Shown here in pieces: positions 13,681-25,000 of a stretch of 64,000 nt of DNA. This stretch comes from Chromobotia macracanthus (Eukaryota; Chordata; Actinopteri; Cypriniformes; Botiidae). The position numbers and the translations under genes are program-made. The DNA is taken from contig JAZGTH010000002.1 of the NCBI GenBank assembly GCA_036877525.1, positions 8,168,501-8,232,500 of the forward strand. The letters run 5' to 3'. The notes under the pieces were generated by a model that saw only the letters and a list, made by a program, of their open reading frames with translations, was not told where the DNA came from and did no database searches. The stretch's first letter is position 1, and each line of letters begins with the position of its first letter.

Positions 13681-13860
13681 CCAATAGCAAGACGAGGAGG
13701 GTCTTAATGCTGCTGGTTGGCCAATAGCGGAACTCGCGGGTTTCGGGCGGGTATAAAGACTGAAGCTCGCACCTTTGCCCCCTTACTTTGCTGCGTTGGC
13801 GGAGACACGTTGCGCGTCTGCACTCGACGGAGCTTAAATCAGCCTTTTGGTGAATTTTCC
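13681..13860 (+). promoter_or_regulatory. Alpha-tubulin core promoter
   Basis: CCAAT boxes at 13681-13685 and 13721-13725 and a TATAAA at 13752-13757, the last 150 bases before the start codon. The 5' leader then contains the ATG at 13902. The arrangement is what a strongly transcribed tubulin gene would have. Confidence 0.65.
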
Positions 13861-13901
13861 ACCGAAAAACTTGCACATTTTCTTAAACCCTCCAAGTCAA
13901 A

Positions 13902-16900
13902 ATGGTAAGTGGGCTATCTCTTGTTCTTAAGTAGTCTTTAAACCCGTAACAGCAGTCACAAGTAAGGTCAAAAGCGACCTTTCACACAAGCGAAGTTTAA
14001 ATTTTGTATTTTTTAAATGAAACGACTCGATATTAAGTAGTGTGGTGGTTAAATCTTTGTTATAAATAAAGATTTTGTGGCATGTCTAACCACAGCAACA
14101 GCCAACTTTATAATTTCTGCAAATGTACTTTTTGGCCATTTCTTCCGCATCCTCTCTTTTCATGTGAAATATTGAGTGTCATCTATGCAGGAACTGTGGC
14201 CTGTAATGAAGGCGGTGTCTATAAATTACTCAGAAATATTTTATATGATTGGTGTGTAATGTGATCAGATGCTGCGGGTGAAGAGATTTCGTGTAATACC
14301 GCAGCAGAGGCCCCTTTACACGCGCGAGGCTGGGGGATGGGGAGTGGGCTGATGTCACGTTTTTCTCTGCCAAAACTTAAACATGTCCACACTTGGAGCG
14401 ATCGTTTGTTTTTAAGTACAGTTACATATACATTTTTGCTGTTGCTTTGATGTGGGTGGCAAAGTAACGTTTTCTGTCTTCCGCTATTGTGCCGGAGTTC
14501 AGGTAACTGGCTCCTTCCTGTCGCCCATTTTGAGATAACAGCGTGATCGATCACAAAGAGCGTACTCTTAAGTTACTTTGACACTGTTAACCTATTTTAA
14601 CATTAGAAATGTGGGGTTTAACCCAGACGCGTAAAATTTAATGATTTAACTTGACATTGGATGCCAAACTCTTTCCTGCCATTTTGCTTTACAGGTTTTA
14701 TGACTGAAAATTGCTGATGCGATTAGTTTATAATAGCATTTAAAATCTTTCCTTAAACTACTTTCAGTTTTCTGTTAGTAAGCTTTGAGCCAAAGCTAAG
14801 AACAATCTAACCCCGTAAATATTCACCAGACTTTTTTTTTTTAAACTGTAAAATGATACCAACACTCACTAATGGCAGGTATCTAGTTAATTTGTTTTAC
14901 AAGTTTGGGCGGTTCTCGGTACACTTAACTGTGACCTTTCAACACTTTGTGATTTGACATTGTAGTTTCAAGTTCAACTTCATGAGAAGGCAGTCAAACT
15001 CTAGTTTAGTATTCAACCTAAAGCATGGGTTTATAATTCAAAGCCTGTTTTACAATTGATTCCTTGTTTTGTGAAAAGTTTTAGAATATGGAGTCATTTC
15101 CAGATTTCCGTTAAGACCTTTTAATACTGTTAACACTGGCAGCCTAGCCATCTTGTCTACAGTTTTGTGGGCCTGGAGAAAGTGGTTGGATAAGCAGCCA
15201 TTTTAACACCAGTTTCTTTGTGTAGCGTGAGTGCATCTCCGTCCACGTGGGCCAGGCAGGAGTTCAGATCGGCAATGCATGCTGGGAGTTGTATTGCCTG
15301 GAGCATGGCATCCAGCCTGATGGCACTATGCCAAGTGATAAAACTGTTGGTGGTGGGGATGACTCCTTCAACACTTTCTTCAGTGAGACTGGCTCTGGGA
15401 AGCATGTGCCACGAGCTGTTTTTGTAGATCTGGAGCCTGCAGTCATTGGTAAGCATTTTGAGTTTTCCTAACAGGACTGTAATTGAACTGCCAATCATGA
15501 ATAAAACAAGGGTCTGTCTTGTAGCAAGTTACTCAGTGTTTTGTGACGCATGGTGTGTATTTGACAACCAAATTAAATTAAACAAACTTGGTTTGAATTT
15601 AGCATATTAATTTCAAAATGCTGAACATTATAGGCCTACCATCAAAAGGTTTAATGCTGGTCTTCTCTTTCAGATGAGGTGAGATCTGGAACTTACAGAC
15701 AGCTGTTTCATCCAGAGCAGCTCATTTCTGGGAAGGAGGATGCAGCAAATAACTATGCCAGGGGCCACTACACTGTTGGCAAGGAGATTATTGATTTGGT
15801 GCTGGAGCGTGTCCGCAAACTGGTATAAACTTATTTTAACATGTCTAATTTAAAGTTTCTCTGTGAATAAACTTCACAAGGTTTATTAGGGCTAATTCAT
15901 TGCTATATACCTTGTGTAACTCTTATTTTCCTTGATCTAGACGGATCAGTGCACTGGTCTTCAGGGTTTCCTCATTTTCCACAGTTTTGGTGGAGGCACA
16001 GGCTCTGGTTTTACATCTCTGCTGATGGAGCGTCTTTCTGTAGATTATGGAAAGAAGTCCAAGCTTGAGTTTGCCATCTATCCAGCTCCCCAGGTTTCCA
16101 CTGCTGTAGTGGAGCCATACAACTCCATCCTTACCACCCACACCACCCTGGAACACTCTGATTGTGCCTTCATGGTAGATAATGAAGCCATCTATGATAT
16201 CTGCCGCAGAAATCTTGACATTGAGCGTCCCACCTACACCAATCTAAACCGTCTCATCGGTCAGATTGTGTCCTCCATTACTGCTTCTCTGCGATTTGAT
16301 GGCGCACTGAATGTCGATCTAACTGAATTCCAGACTAATCTGGTGCCATATCCCAGAATTCACTTCCCACTTGTCACGTACTCACCCATCATCTCTGCTG
16401 AGAAGGCTTACCATGAGCAGCTGTCTGTGTCTGAGATAACCAGCGCTTGCTTTGAGCCATCTAATCAGATGGTGAAATGTGACCCCCGACATGGGAAGTA
16501 CATGGCCTGCTGTATGCTGTATCGTGGTGACGTTGTACCCAAAGATGTGAATGCTGCCATTGCCAACATAAAGACCAAACGGTCTATCCAATTTGTGGAC
16601 TGGTGCCCAACTGGATTCAAGGTGGGTGGGAATAAAAACCCTATCATTTTAACTTATTTCATTAAATGTTACTAAGATTCTTTCTTTGACAGGTTGGCAT
16701 CAATTATCAGCCACCTACTGTGGTGCCTGGTGGAGATTTGGCCAAGGTACAGAGGGCTGTGTGCATGCTGAGCAATACCACTGCCATTGCTGAGGCTTGG
16801 GCTCGCCTGGACCACAAGTTTGATCTGATGTATGCCAAGCGTGCTTTTGTACACTGGTATGTTGGAGAGGGTATGGAGGAGGGAGAGTTCTCAGAGGCCA

Positions 16901-17031
16901 GAGAAGATCTTGCTGCACTGGAGAAGGATTATGAGGAGGTTGGCGCAGAGTCTGTGGAGGATGAGGAAGAGGGAGAGAGAGTATTAAACCCACCAGGAGC
17001 GAATGAAAGGCGCTTTAGGCTGCTGATGTGA
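13902..17031 (+). CDS. Alpha-tubulin with frameshifted C-terminal tail
   Basis: Coding exons: 13902-13904 (ATG only, the usual alpha-tubulin split), 15226-15448, 15674-15822, 15941-16621, 16693-17031. They join to 464 residues. The MREC autoregulation start, Lys40 (PSDKT), the GGGTGSG nucleotide loop and all core segments are intact. The protein is a GTP-binding microtubule subunit that pairs with beta-tubulin. The tail is odd. After EDEEEGE the frame reads RVLNPPGANERRFRLLM, about 14 residues too long and without the terminal Tyr. One base fewer in the GA run at 16972-16981 would give EEGEEY and TAA at 16985-16987. So this is either a real one-base insertion or a sequence error. It stands where RABIF lies in human. 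Which tuba paralogue it is cannot be decided. Confidence 0.94.
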
Positions 17032-17311
17032 GACCAGTTTTAAGCACTTTCCTATAGAATGTGAATTTTTAGGTTTGAAGAAACTGGTCCTAGATCAGCA
17101 CTTAAAAGCAGTACTTACTACATTGCCAAGCTGCCATAATGTCCAATGAACAGAATGTCCTTCTGTTTGTGATTATAAGTGTTCTGTTTCATTCTTTTTC
17201 TTCTGTTCTGTCTGTTCAAAGAAATTAATCGCCAAAGGCTTTTCCTTTTTTTGAACGTTTGTTTCGCAAGCTGTTTTTGTCAACTGCTGTATTTGCCTGA
17301 TGCAGTTTCAA

Positions 17312-17317
17312 AATAAA
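17312..17317 (+). terminator. Alpha-tubulin polyadenylation signal
   Basis: AATAAA about 285 bases after the tubulin stop, followed by a T/GT-rich stretch (gtgtctttatgtgtattg). Confidence 0.65.
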
Positions 17318-17339
17318 TTGTAAAGTGTCTTTATGTGTA

Positions 17340-18043
17340 TTGTTTACCTAAATTCCTATTCATCTCTAAAGGAAGATGTCACAAACACTGGATTCATGGT
17401 ACTTGCAAAATGTGGCTTTCAGAAATGCAGAATCATTTTGGCCCCATAATGTAGGTGTTGCATCTGTTAGCAGAGGCTAACTGCTTGCACAAAGATGCCT
17501 GAGGTTTAATTTAAGCTGCAAGTACACTTATTGGCAACAAAAAGAATAAATTATTCAAAGTACTTTAAAATGCCTAGTCAACCAAGTTTCCCACCCCTTT
17601 CATTTGTTAATTTTGCAGGAGTTTTCAGGGGGTTCTGATTCTGGGCGAGCCTGATCATGACACATTCACCTTTAAGGTATAAACTGCCATGGAGCAAGTC
17701 CAAATTTAAACTATAGCTCGCATCCCTTACCTGTTCCAGTTATATGCAGCATCTTGGTCTTCATAATGGCATTGTGTAATACAAAGTTTTTGAATGTACA
17801 TTAAATGCGTTAATGTAATGGTTTACACGTGTAATTACAGGCCATGTTTAATATGCAACACAGTTTTCCATATTTCTAGCCTCCAGTGGGAGTTGGTCCC
17901 TACGTTATCTGCTGTATTTTGTTTCAATCATTGAAGTTTCTGCAGAATGAAAAACGCACCTGAATTTTTAAAACGGTGAGCTTTGTGTTGCATGGTCTAG
18001 CCATTTTCGTAGTTAAAATATAACGTTGAAATATTGATACAAC
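17340..18043. other. Spacer between alpha-tubulin and a SINE
   Basis: Unique-looking AT-rich sequence with no supported gene, long repeat or promoter that I can name. Confidence 0.5.
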
Positions 18044-18172
18044 TCCTGTAGCTCAACTGATAAAGCACTGCGTCAGCAACGCGAAGGTTACGAGTTCGAT
18101 CACCGGGGAACACTAATTAAAAATACTGTGCAACTTGAACTCGACGTCTGCCAAAGGCATGAAATGTATTTA
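18044..18172 (+). repeat. tRNA-derived SINE, degenerate
   Basis: The head reads 'tcctgtagctcaactgat...' (Pol III A box) and 'ttacgagttcgatcacc' (B box), then 'cgggga'. The tail ends 'cgtctgccaaaggcatg', a decayed form of the common fish tail 'gcgtctgccaaatg'. It is not a functional tRNA: the cloverleaf is broken and a SINE tail is attached. Confidence 0.7.
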
Positions 18173-18799
18173 ACAGGCACACAACAACAGCTCCTCCATC
18201 GTGTAACCCGTCACACTGTCTATATGCTAGTTGTCCAATGAGCAGACGCCCTGAGTCTATTTAAAGAAGTAGTCCCGGCTACTCGCCTATTATCAGCTGT
18301 CACCTGCACGTATTCTTACGCGAAGGTAAACATTGGGGCGGAGCGAGACAGATCTCATAAAGTTCCTGAAATACATTGTTGTTAATTTGTCATCTTGTGC
18401 GTTTTTACCCACAACGCATCGGCGTTTGATTTGGTGTTAAATTTGTTTTTTATATTTTTAGTTCTTGTGGGCCCATTGCAGATGTAACCAACTTGACACA
18501 AGTAAATCTTCTGCGAATACGTACAGCAGTTATTCTTAACACTTCAATTTACACCACTTAAACACTAACCTGATTATCTGGTGAAATGCCAAATAATCAC
18601 GTTAGCGTTTTAATGTCCGTGAGTCTGTACAAATGTATACGAAAAGCAATGCAGTAATTCCGAGCTGTTACCGTTATGCATAGACAACAGAAACAAACGT
18701 CTTTATAGTGCGACACAATAAACTATAAATACCACGGTCATTTGTCCTTTAAGCTGTTTAGTCAAAGCTCGAAATAAGTGGACATGTATGATTCGTATC

Positions 18800-19018
18800 T
18801 AGATTTTCGAGCGGATGTGGTCTCAGCCTAAGAGCAGTCACGTCACGGTGTGTGTGGATGTGTGAGTGTGTGTTGATTGTTCGTGTGTTGTTCAAGTGTT
18901 AGCCGGACTAAGAGGGTAACGGACGGACGGACCGTGTTGCGGATCTCAGGAAGTTTTGTCTCCGTTTCGCTGAGGGACTCGATTCTGCTCCCCTTCACTC
19001 CGGAACCGGACCTGTAGG
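18800..19018 (+). promoter_or_regulatory. kdm5b promoter and 5' leader
   Basis: GC content rises just before the kdm5b start, with several CpGs and a run of 'ggacggacgga'. No TATA box is seen, as expected for a broadly expressed chromatin gene. A TGTGTGTG-rich stretch lies at about 18847-18895. Confidence 0.45.
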
Positions 19019-22000
19019 ATGACCCAACGGGGCCCGGCCGAGTTTACCCCACCGCCGGAGTGCCCGGTGTTCGAGCCCAGTTGGGAGGAATTTAAAGACC
19101 CGTTTGCGTTTATCAATAAAATCCGGCCCATCGCCGAGAAAACTGGGATCTGCAAGGTTCGACCGCCACCGGTGAGTGCTGTCCAGATGGGCTGGACCGG
19201 GCCAGATCTGCGGAGTGATTCTGAGTTCGGTTTAAAGGGAAATGTCCCAACATGGCGGCGCAGTGACAGTACTGCCGAACCGCTTTGTGTGAAGCTATAG
19301 CATTAATATTAGTACAACTTTCTAATCTCTGTGGACTGTGTGCACGACCTGTGGATGTTTATGATCGGGAATTCTGACCCAAGGGCGAAATAAGTGTGCT
19401 CGGGATCCGCAATCGTTTCAGATGTGTGATGATATTACAAGAAAATGTCTCTATATGGCAGCTGTGTGTTGATTGTGGTCTGGTTCCGTTCTATTAGTGG
19501 ATTAAACGTCAGGTTTACTTAGTGTAGTTAGATGTTTGACTGTGTTTATTGTTTATATATAGTGTTATCGATTTTTTTCATATGGTTTTCAAGATTTGTA
19601 TTAAATTATTGGTGCTGATGTAATTGTTTTGGCGTATTTACTGTTGATATTAGGTTGACGTTCGCAGACCTAATAATTTATAGGTTTATAAGGAGTTCAA
19701 CATAGTTAAATTAAAGTTTAATGTCTTTAGATAGAATTAAATATCGAGACAAGGAGATACCTGCCAATGCGGAAATAAACCTTTCCTTTCATTTTGACCT
19801 CAACACAATCACTTTAGATTTTTACAATTAGCCTTTATATTTACTGTTTCTATTCAGTCTCATATGTTAACAAAATATGTTTATAAAGACTAAATTGTCA
19901 TTATATGATTATACATAATGTATTATAGTCAAATTCATTCTGCTGATCAAATGTGGTTTTGTGCGGATAAAGATGCTTTAAAAATTCTTGATAATTGTGA
20001 AATGACCCGGTTCACACCAACGGGGTCAACGTGAATCCGAATGAATCCCGAACAGGTCTGACCCAGTTTAAGGGGTTTTCGGTGGTTCTGATGGTGTCTT
20101 TGGAGGTTTATGAGATAATATCTGATAATCCATATATACTATAATAAAGTCACGTAATTATGATTCTTATTCTTGTATTCTGCATTTTCATCTTTATAGA
20201 CATTTGAAGACAAAAATCATTTTTACATGCTGTGTTAACAGTATTTTATTTATTGGCATAATCCAGAGTCCATCATTCAAAAACCTGACAGTTTTGCTCT
20301 CTTCTTGCGCTCTAGACCAAAAATGAACGGTCTCGCTGGTTCTGGTTCTGTTACAGGTTTTGCGTTTGATATACGAGTTCGGTTTCTTCTATGAATCTAT
20401 TAAACTCGCAGCTACGTGACGCGATTCACGCAGGAGGTCGCGCATGAAAGGAAACTGTAATTACATTAAACAAGCGATGATTAACGGGTAAAATATCTCC
20501 AACGTGATTACAGAACGATATCTTCGTTGTATTGACGTTATCAATATTCATAGAGCAATATTTGGGGTGGTTTTGCTAAACCCTAAAGGGTTTTACAGCC
20601 CTCGAAGGCTTAAGGGATGGAAATGGTTTCATATGGCCTCTTGCTGTTCAACATAAATAGTTCGCAAACATATTTGCGCCCTGCATCCTAAAGCATTTTA
20701 AACATTTACACAGTGTGAAACTGTTCGTAGGCTCGGTTCGGCCCATATGCTAGCCACGAACCCAATGGGTGGATGAATTCTCCGGGTCGAGCGCGTCCTC
20801 CATGTTGCGAGCTTTGGAGTGAATAAACCATCTGGCCATTTTGTGTCTTTCTCTTTCTCAAATGCTGTTCAGGCAGCAGAGTTAATGTTATGTTATATAG
20901 ACATATATGTCCAGAACTCACCTTCAGTTCATAGATTATGTATGACTGGGGTAATATTTAGATTGTGTACTGTTGTGTTGAATTCTGTTATTTGGTTGAT
21001 AAGCAGAAATCTGTGTTTACAGTATGTGCATAAGCAATGATCTCCACCATTTACTGTTGGGTTTATCTGTGATTTCTTGGGCTGTGAATTGCTCATCAAA
21101 TACAACCTTGGTTTATTTGTGTTGCAAATGTTTTGAATCAGCTTAAAGCATTTTTAAAGACCACATTGAAGCACTATAAGATTTTGCATATAGATGGTAA
21201 TTTATTGCTTAATGATTACATTTACACATTTTGGCAGACGCTTTTATCCAAAGCGACTTACAGTGCATTCAAGTTATACATTTTTTCTTAGTACATGTAC
21301 TCCCTGGAAATCGAACCCACGACTTCTTGCGCTGCTAACGCAATGCTCTACCACTGAGCTACAGGAGAACTATGCACAATGTAATATACATATAATACAG
21401 GCCTATCCTTATTATGGATCTGTTGGAGCTAACATAAGCAATTTTGTGAGGACCCCTTTTTGAGGGGCTTGGATAAGTGAACACTATTCATCTCAAAGGA
21501 AGGCTTGTTTTGTTTGTGCCTGTCTGGTCTCATTTATGAATGCTTACAAAATGTGTAATTACGTTTTGTATATCTAAAGACGTAATTGTCTGTTTCCTTG
21601 TTTTTTTGAATGCAGTTGTAAACACTGTGTTCCATGTGCTTATGGGAAGCATCCCTCTGCTGAAGACCAAGACAATGAGCTAAACTCAGTCGGAAGAGAC
21701 TTTATTTGTCAGGCCTATCAAACTGAACAAAAAAACCCAGTTCAACTGTTCAACCATCTACACCAGGTTGACTTCTATGTGTGCATGAAGATGTGACATG
21801 ACTTTTAACACACTTAAAAGCCACTGGGTTCGGTAAATGCATGTTTCTGAATCTGCAGAGCACAAACCAAAGAGCACCAGTCATTTTTGTACATTGTCTT
21901 CATCCGTTCATTTTAATTAAGTTTGAATACAGAGAAAAGATTTATTCAAGTGAAAGTAAAGCCTTTGTTATATATAACAGGGTTTATAGATTTCCTTATC

Positions 22001-25000
22001 AATCTCCTTTAGCCGCAGTGTTAAAGTCTTATCTGAACACTAAAGAAACGGCTCCCCTCTAATCAGAAGCACCATGTTTGTCTGTAAACACATGAGCAAC
22101 AAAGATGTTCTTAATTAATTGTCTTAGCTAGCAACCCAAAGTTGGAAATGGAGAGACTTGGTTGTTTTGTAGGTCTTGGTGCCCGCAACCTCAGTGTTAA
22201 TGAGCTATAGAAACTCCGCTTAGGGTCACAGTCTGAGGTTTGAATTTGCTGTTGACGAGTGAAGTTTTTTTTGTGAAACATTTAATTGGATGATAGGTAC
22301 CAGAATGTAGTATATAGCATGCTCAACACTGGCCCACAGTACTGGCTTTCTGGTTTTTACTGAACTTTATGGTTGAGTTCGCTGTGAGTTTAGTCTGAGA
22401 CAGTGCATAGTGAAATGTGTTGAACTAATTAAATCATTAAGTAATAAAAATAAGTGTAAATGTATATTTTTACTTTGTGTGTTCAGGACTGGCAGCCTCC
22501 GTTTGCATGTGATGTTGACAGACTTCATTTTACTCCTCGAATCCAGAGACTCAACGAGCTAGAGGTAATTTTACACCTCATTTGTATGTGACCTCATTTG
22601 TAAAATATAAAAATATAGTAAATAAAGTTTTAAATTGTAAAAATGCTGAAATTCTTCTGTTAGGGTTATAGTGTGGGTTAGGTTATGTTGTTTATTACTA
22701 GCTGTGTGTAAAAACAATAGAAGTCTATGGAATGTCCCAATTTAGATAGATAAGTAAATGTGTGTGTGCATGAGTGGTAGCCTGTGTCTTAAGATCAGTA
22801 TTTTGCATCCATATCAGCAGAATTTAGATCTTTTGAGACCATCTCTGACATACTTAATAATTAACACATTTCATTCATAATGTTGCTAATTCTTGATTTC
22901 TGTTCTGCTACCCACTTGCCCCCTTCTACCCCCCACACTCTTTCTGTCACCCCCTCAGGCTCAAACCAGAGTCAAGCTCAACTTCTTGGACCAGATTGCT
23001 AAATTTTGGGAACTACAAGGATGCACGCTCAAAATTCCACATGTGGAGCGGAAAATCCTTGATCTGTATCAGCTCAACAAAGTGAGTGAGTTTGTACAAT
23101 GGCAGTATGTTTACCTGTAGTTTTATGTAACTATCTAAACTGACCTACAAAGAATTTAGACTATTTATTTTGTTAATTATTGAGATGCATGTATTACATA
23201 AGAGCGTTCATAATATGGAGATCTGAAACTATTACTCATCTCTGTGTGTCTCACAGAGTAATTCATGTAGCCACTGGGTTATTTACCATCAACCAAAAGA
23301 AATTAAAATAATGAATGATTATGTTCTGTATAGCACAGGTGCCTTTAACTCTCTATGACTGTTTTCTCTTTCTCAATCTGTCAGCTGGTTGCAGATGAGG
23401 GGGGATTTGATATTGTTTGCAGAGAGAGGAGATGGACAAAAATTGCCATGACGATGGGTTTTGCCCCAGGCAAAGCTGTGGGGTCCCACCTACGAGCTCA
23501 TTACGAGAGGATCTTATACCCCTACAACCTTTTCCAGTCTGGGGCAAACCTACTGGTAAGTTCAACATATAGATCAGAACATAACACACTCTGCATAAAC
23601 ATTTCAGGAGCAATGCAGGAGTTCACAGCATCTATATGAATAAGGATGGTCAGCTTTTGGGGAGTCATATTACATTGAGGCTGGACCTTCAGGTTTAGCA
23701 TCAGTAGATTGTTCATTATTAAGGCTGGGGAGAGGGTTGATTGCATATGCTGTTCTGATGAATGCCGCATCGGTGGTTGTTAAGTGTTTTTTATTGCACT
23801 CTTGCTGCTAATCGCTTAGCTTCCTAGTGTTACTGCTGTTTGTGCCGCAGCATCTGCTAAATGAGGCTGCAACTGACTTCCTTCGTCTTTAGGGACAGTA
23901 TATTGTTATCTGTAAGTTAATCTACAAGCTTAACCCACTGAAAAAGCTCAACCCAGATGTCGTGACTTTTTACACACTGTAAGCGGCTTCATTTAGAAGA
24001 CAAATCCATCAATAGGATTAATGGTTTTTAGCCTCCTCTCACATCGCTTAGACAAAAATAAAATTGGCAAATATATGCAAGAAAACTGAATGTGAGCTTA
24101 ATCTTGGAGCCTAACTAATAACTCTTTTTTTCCAATGACTGAATGCATGACATCTCTGTTAGAGATGTCGGTGACCTTTGACCAAGAGGTCATTGCAAAT
24201 TTCTGTGTAATTTTTGGTGCTCTCTTCTACATCAGGCTCCTGAGCTCGCAGCCAAACTGGCAAGTTTTGGGGCACCTCCTGGGCTAGAGGAGGTATGTTT
24301 CAACTTTCCCCATTACTTAATCAAAACATGTAATTCTGAATTATGTTATTATGGGACCTGTGGTAATAAAAGTTTAATCAGATTATAGTTTATCAGTACT
24401 TGCTGTACTCGCACAATGTACAAATCACTTTTGTAATGTAAAAATAAGGAATTCTTACAGTTATATAAATATAAATGTATGGAATCTGGTACTGGTATGG
24501 TACTGTGCTGAAAGGATCACAAAGGTTCTTTATTTCTTTATTATGTTTGATTTTCAAACATTTCCTTTTGTTGCCTGTGTTAATGTATTATTTTAACCTG
24601 GTGTTTTGTTTTTGATGCATTTTTTTCTTTCATGACAAATAGGAGCGAGCTGATGTTTCTGTGACTGACAGCATTTAACCTTTCCTTATCCCTGCTAAAC
24701 CCCCCATACTGTCTTGCAGAGAAACTGTTGCTTTCGTTCTCCACCTACCACTCTTGTCTTTGTTTTCACTCTTGCTGCTTTCTTTTCTTAGTTCTGCTGC
24801 ATCCTTTCTTCCTTTCCCCTCCTCCCCCTCCTTCTCTCAGCCCACGGAGCTGTGACCTGCTTTCTGTTCACACTAATTTCTTTACACCTCTAACTGTTCT
24901 CTCCTCCCTCTCTCTCTGTGTCTGTGCTAATCTGTAATCTGATAGTGGAAGTAGGCATCAGGCAGTCTTTATGGTGTATAACTGCAGCGCTGAAGATTTT

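Noticed and set aside
18044..18120. Possible tRNA gene (A and B boxes present)
   Set aside because: The cloverleaf does not pair well and a SINE tail follows, so it is a SINE head. The same applies to the other tRNA-like stretches.
24728..24937. 69-codon ORF rich in Ser/Leu/Pro
   Set aside because: Comes from a pyrimidine-rich intronic tract in kdm5b with no splice-compatible frame or family match.
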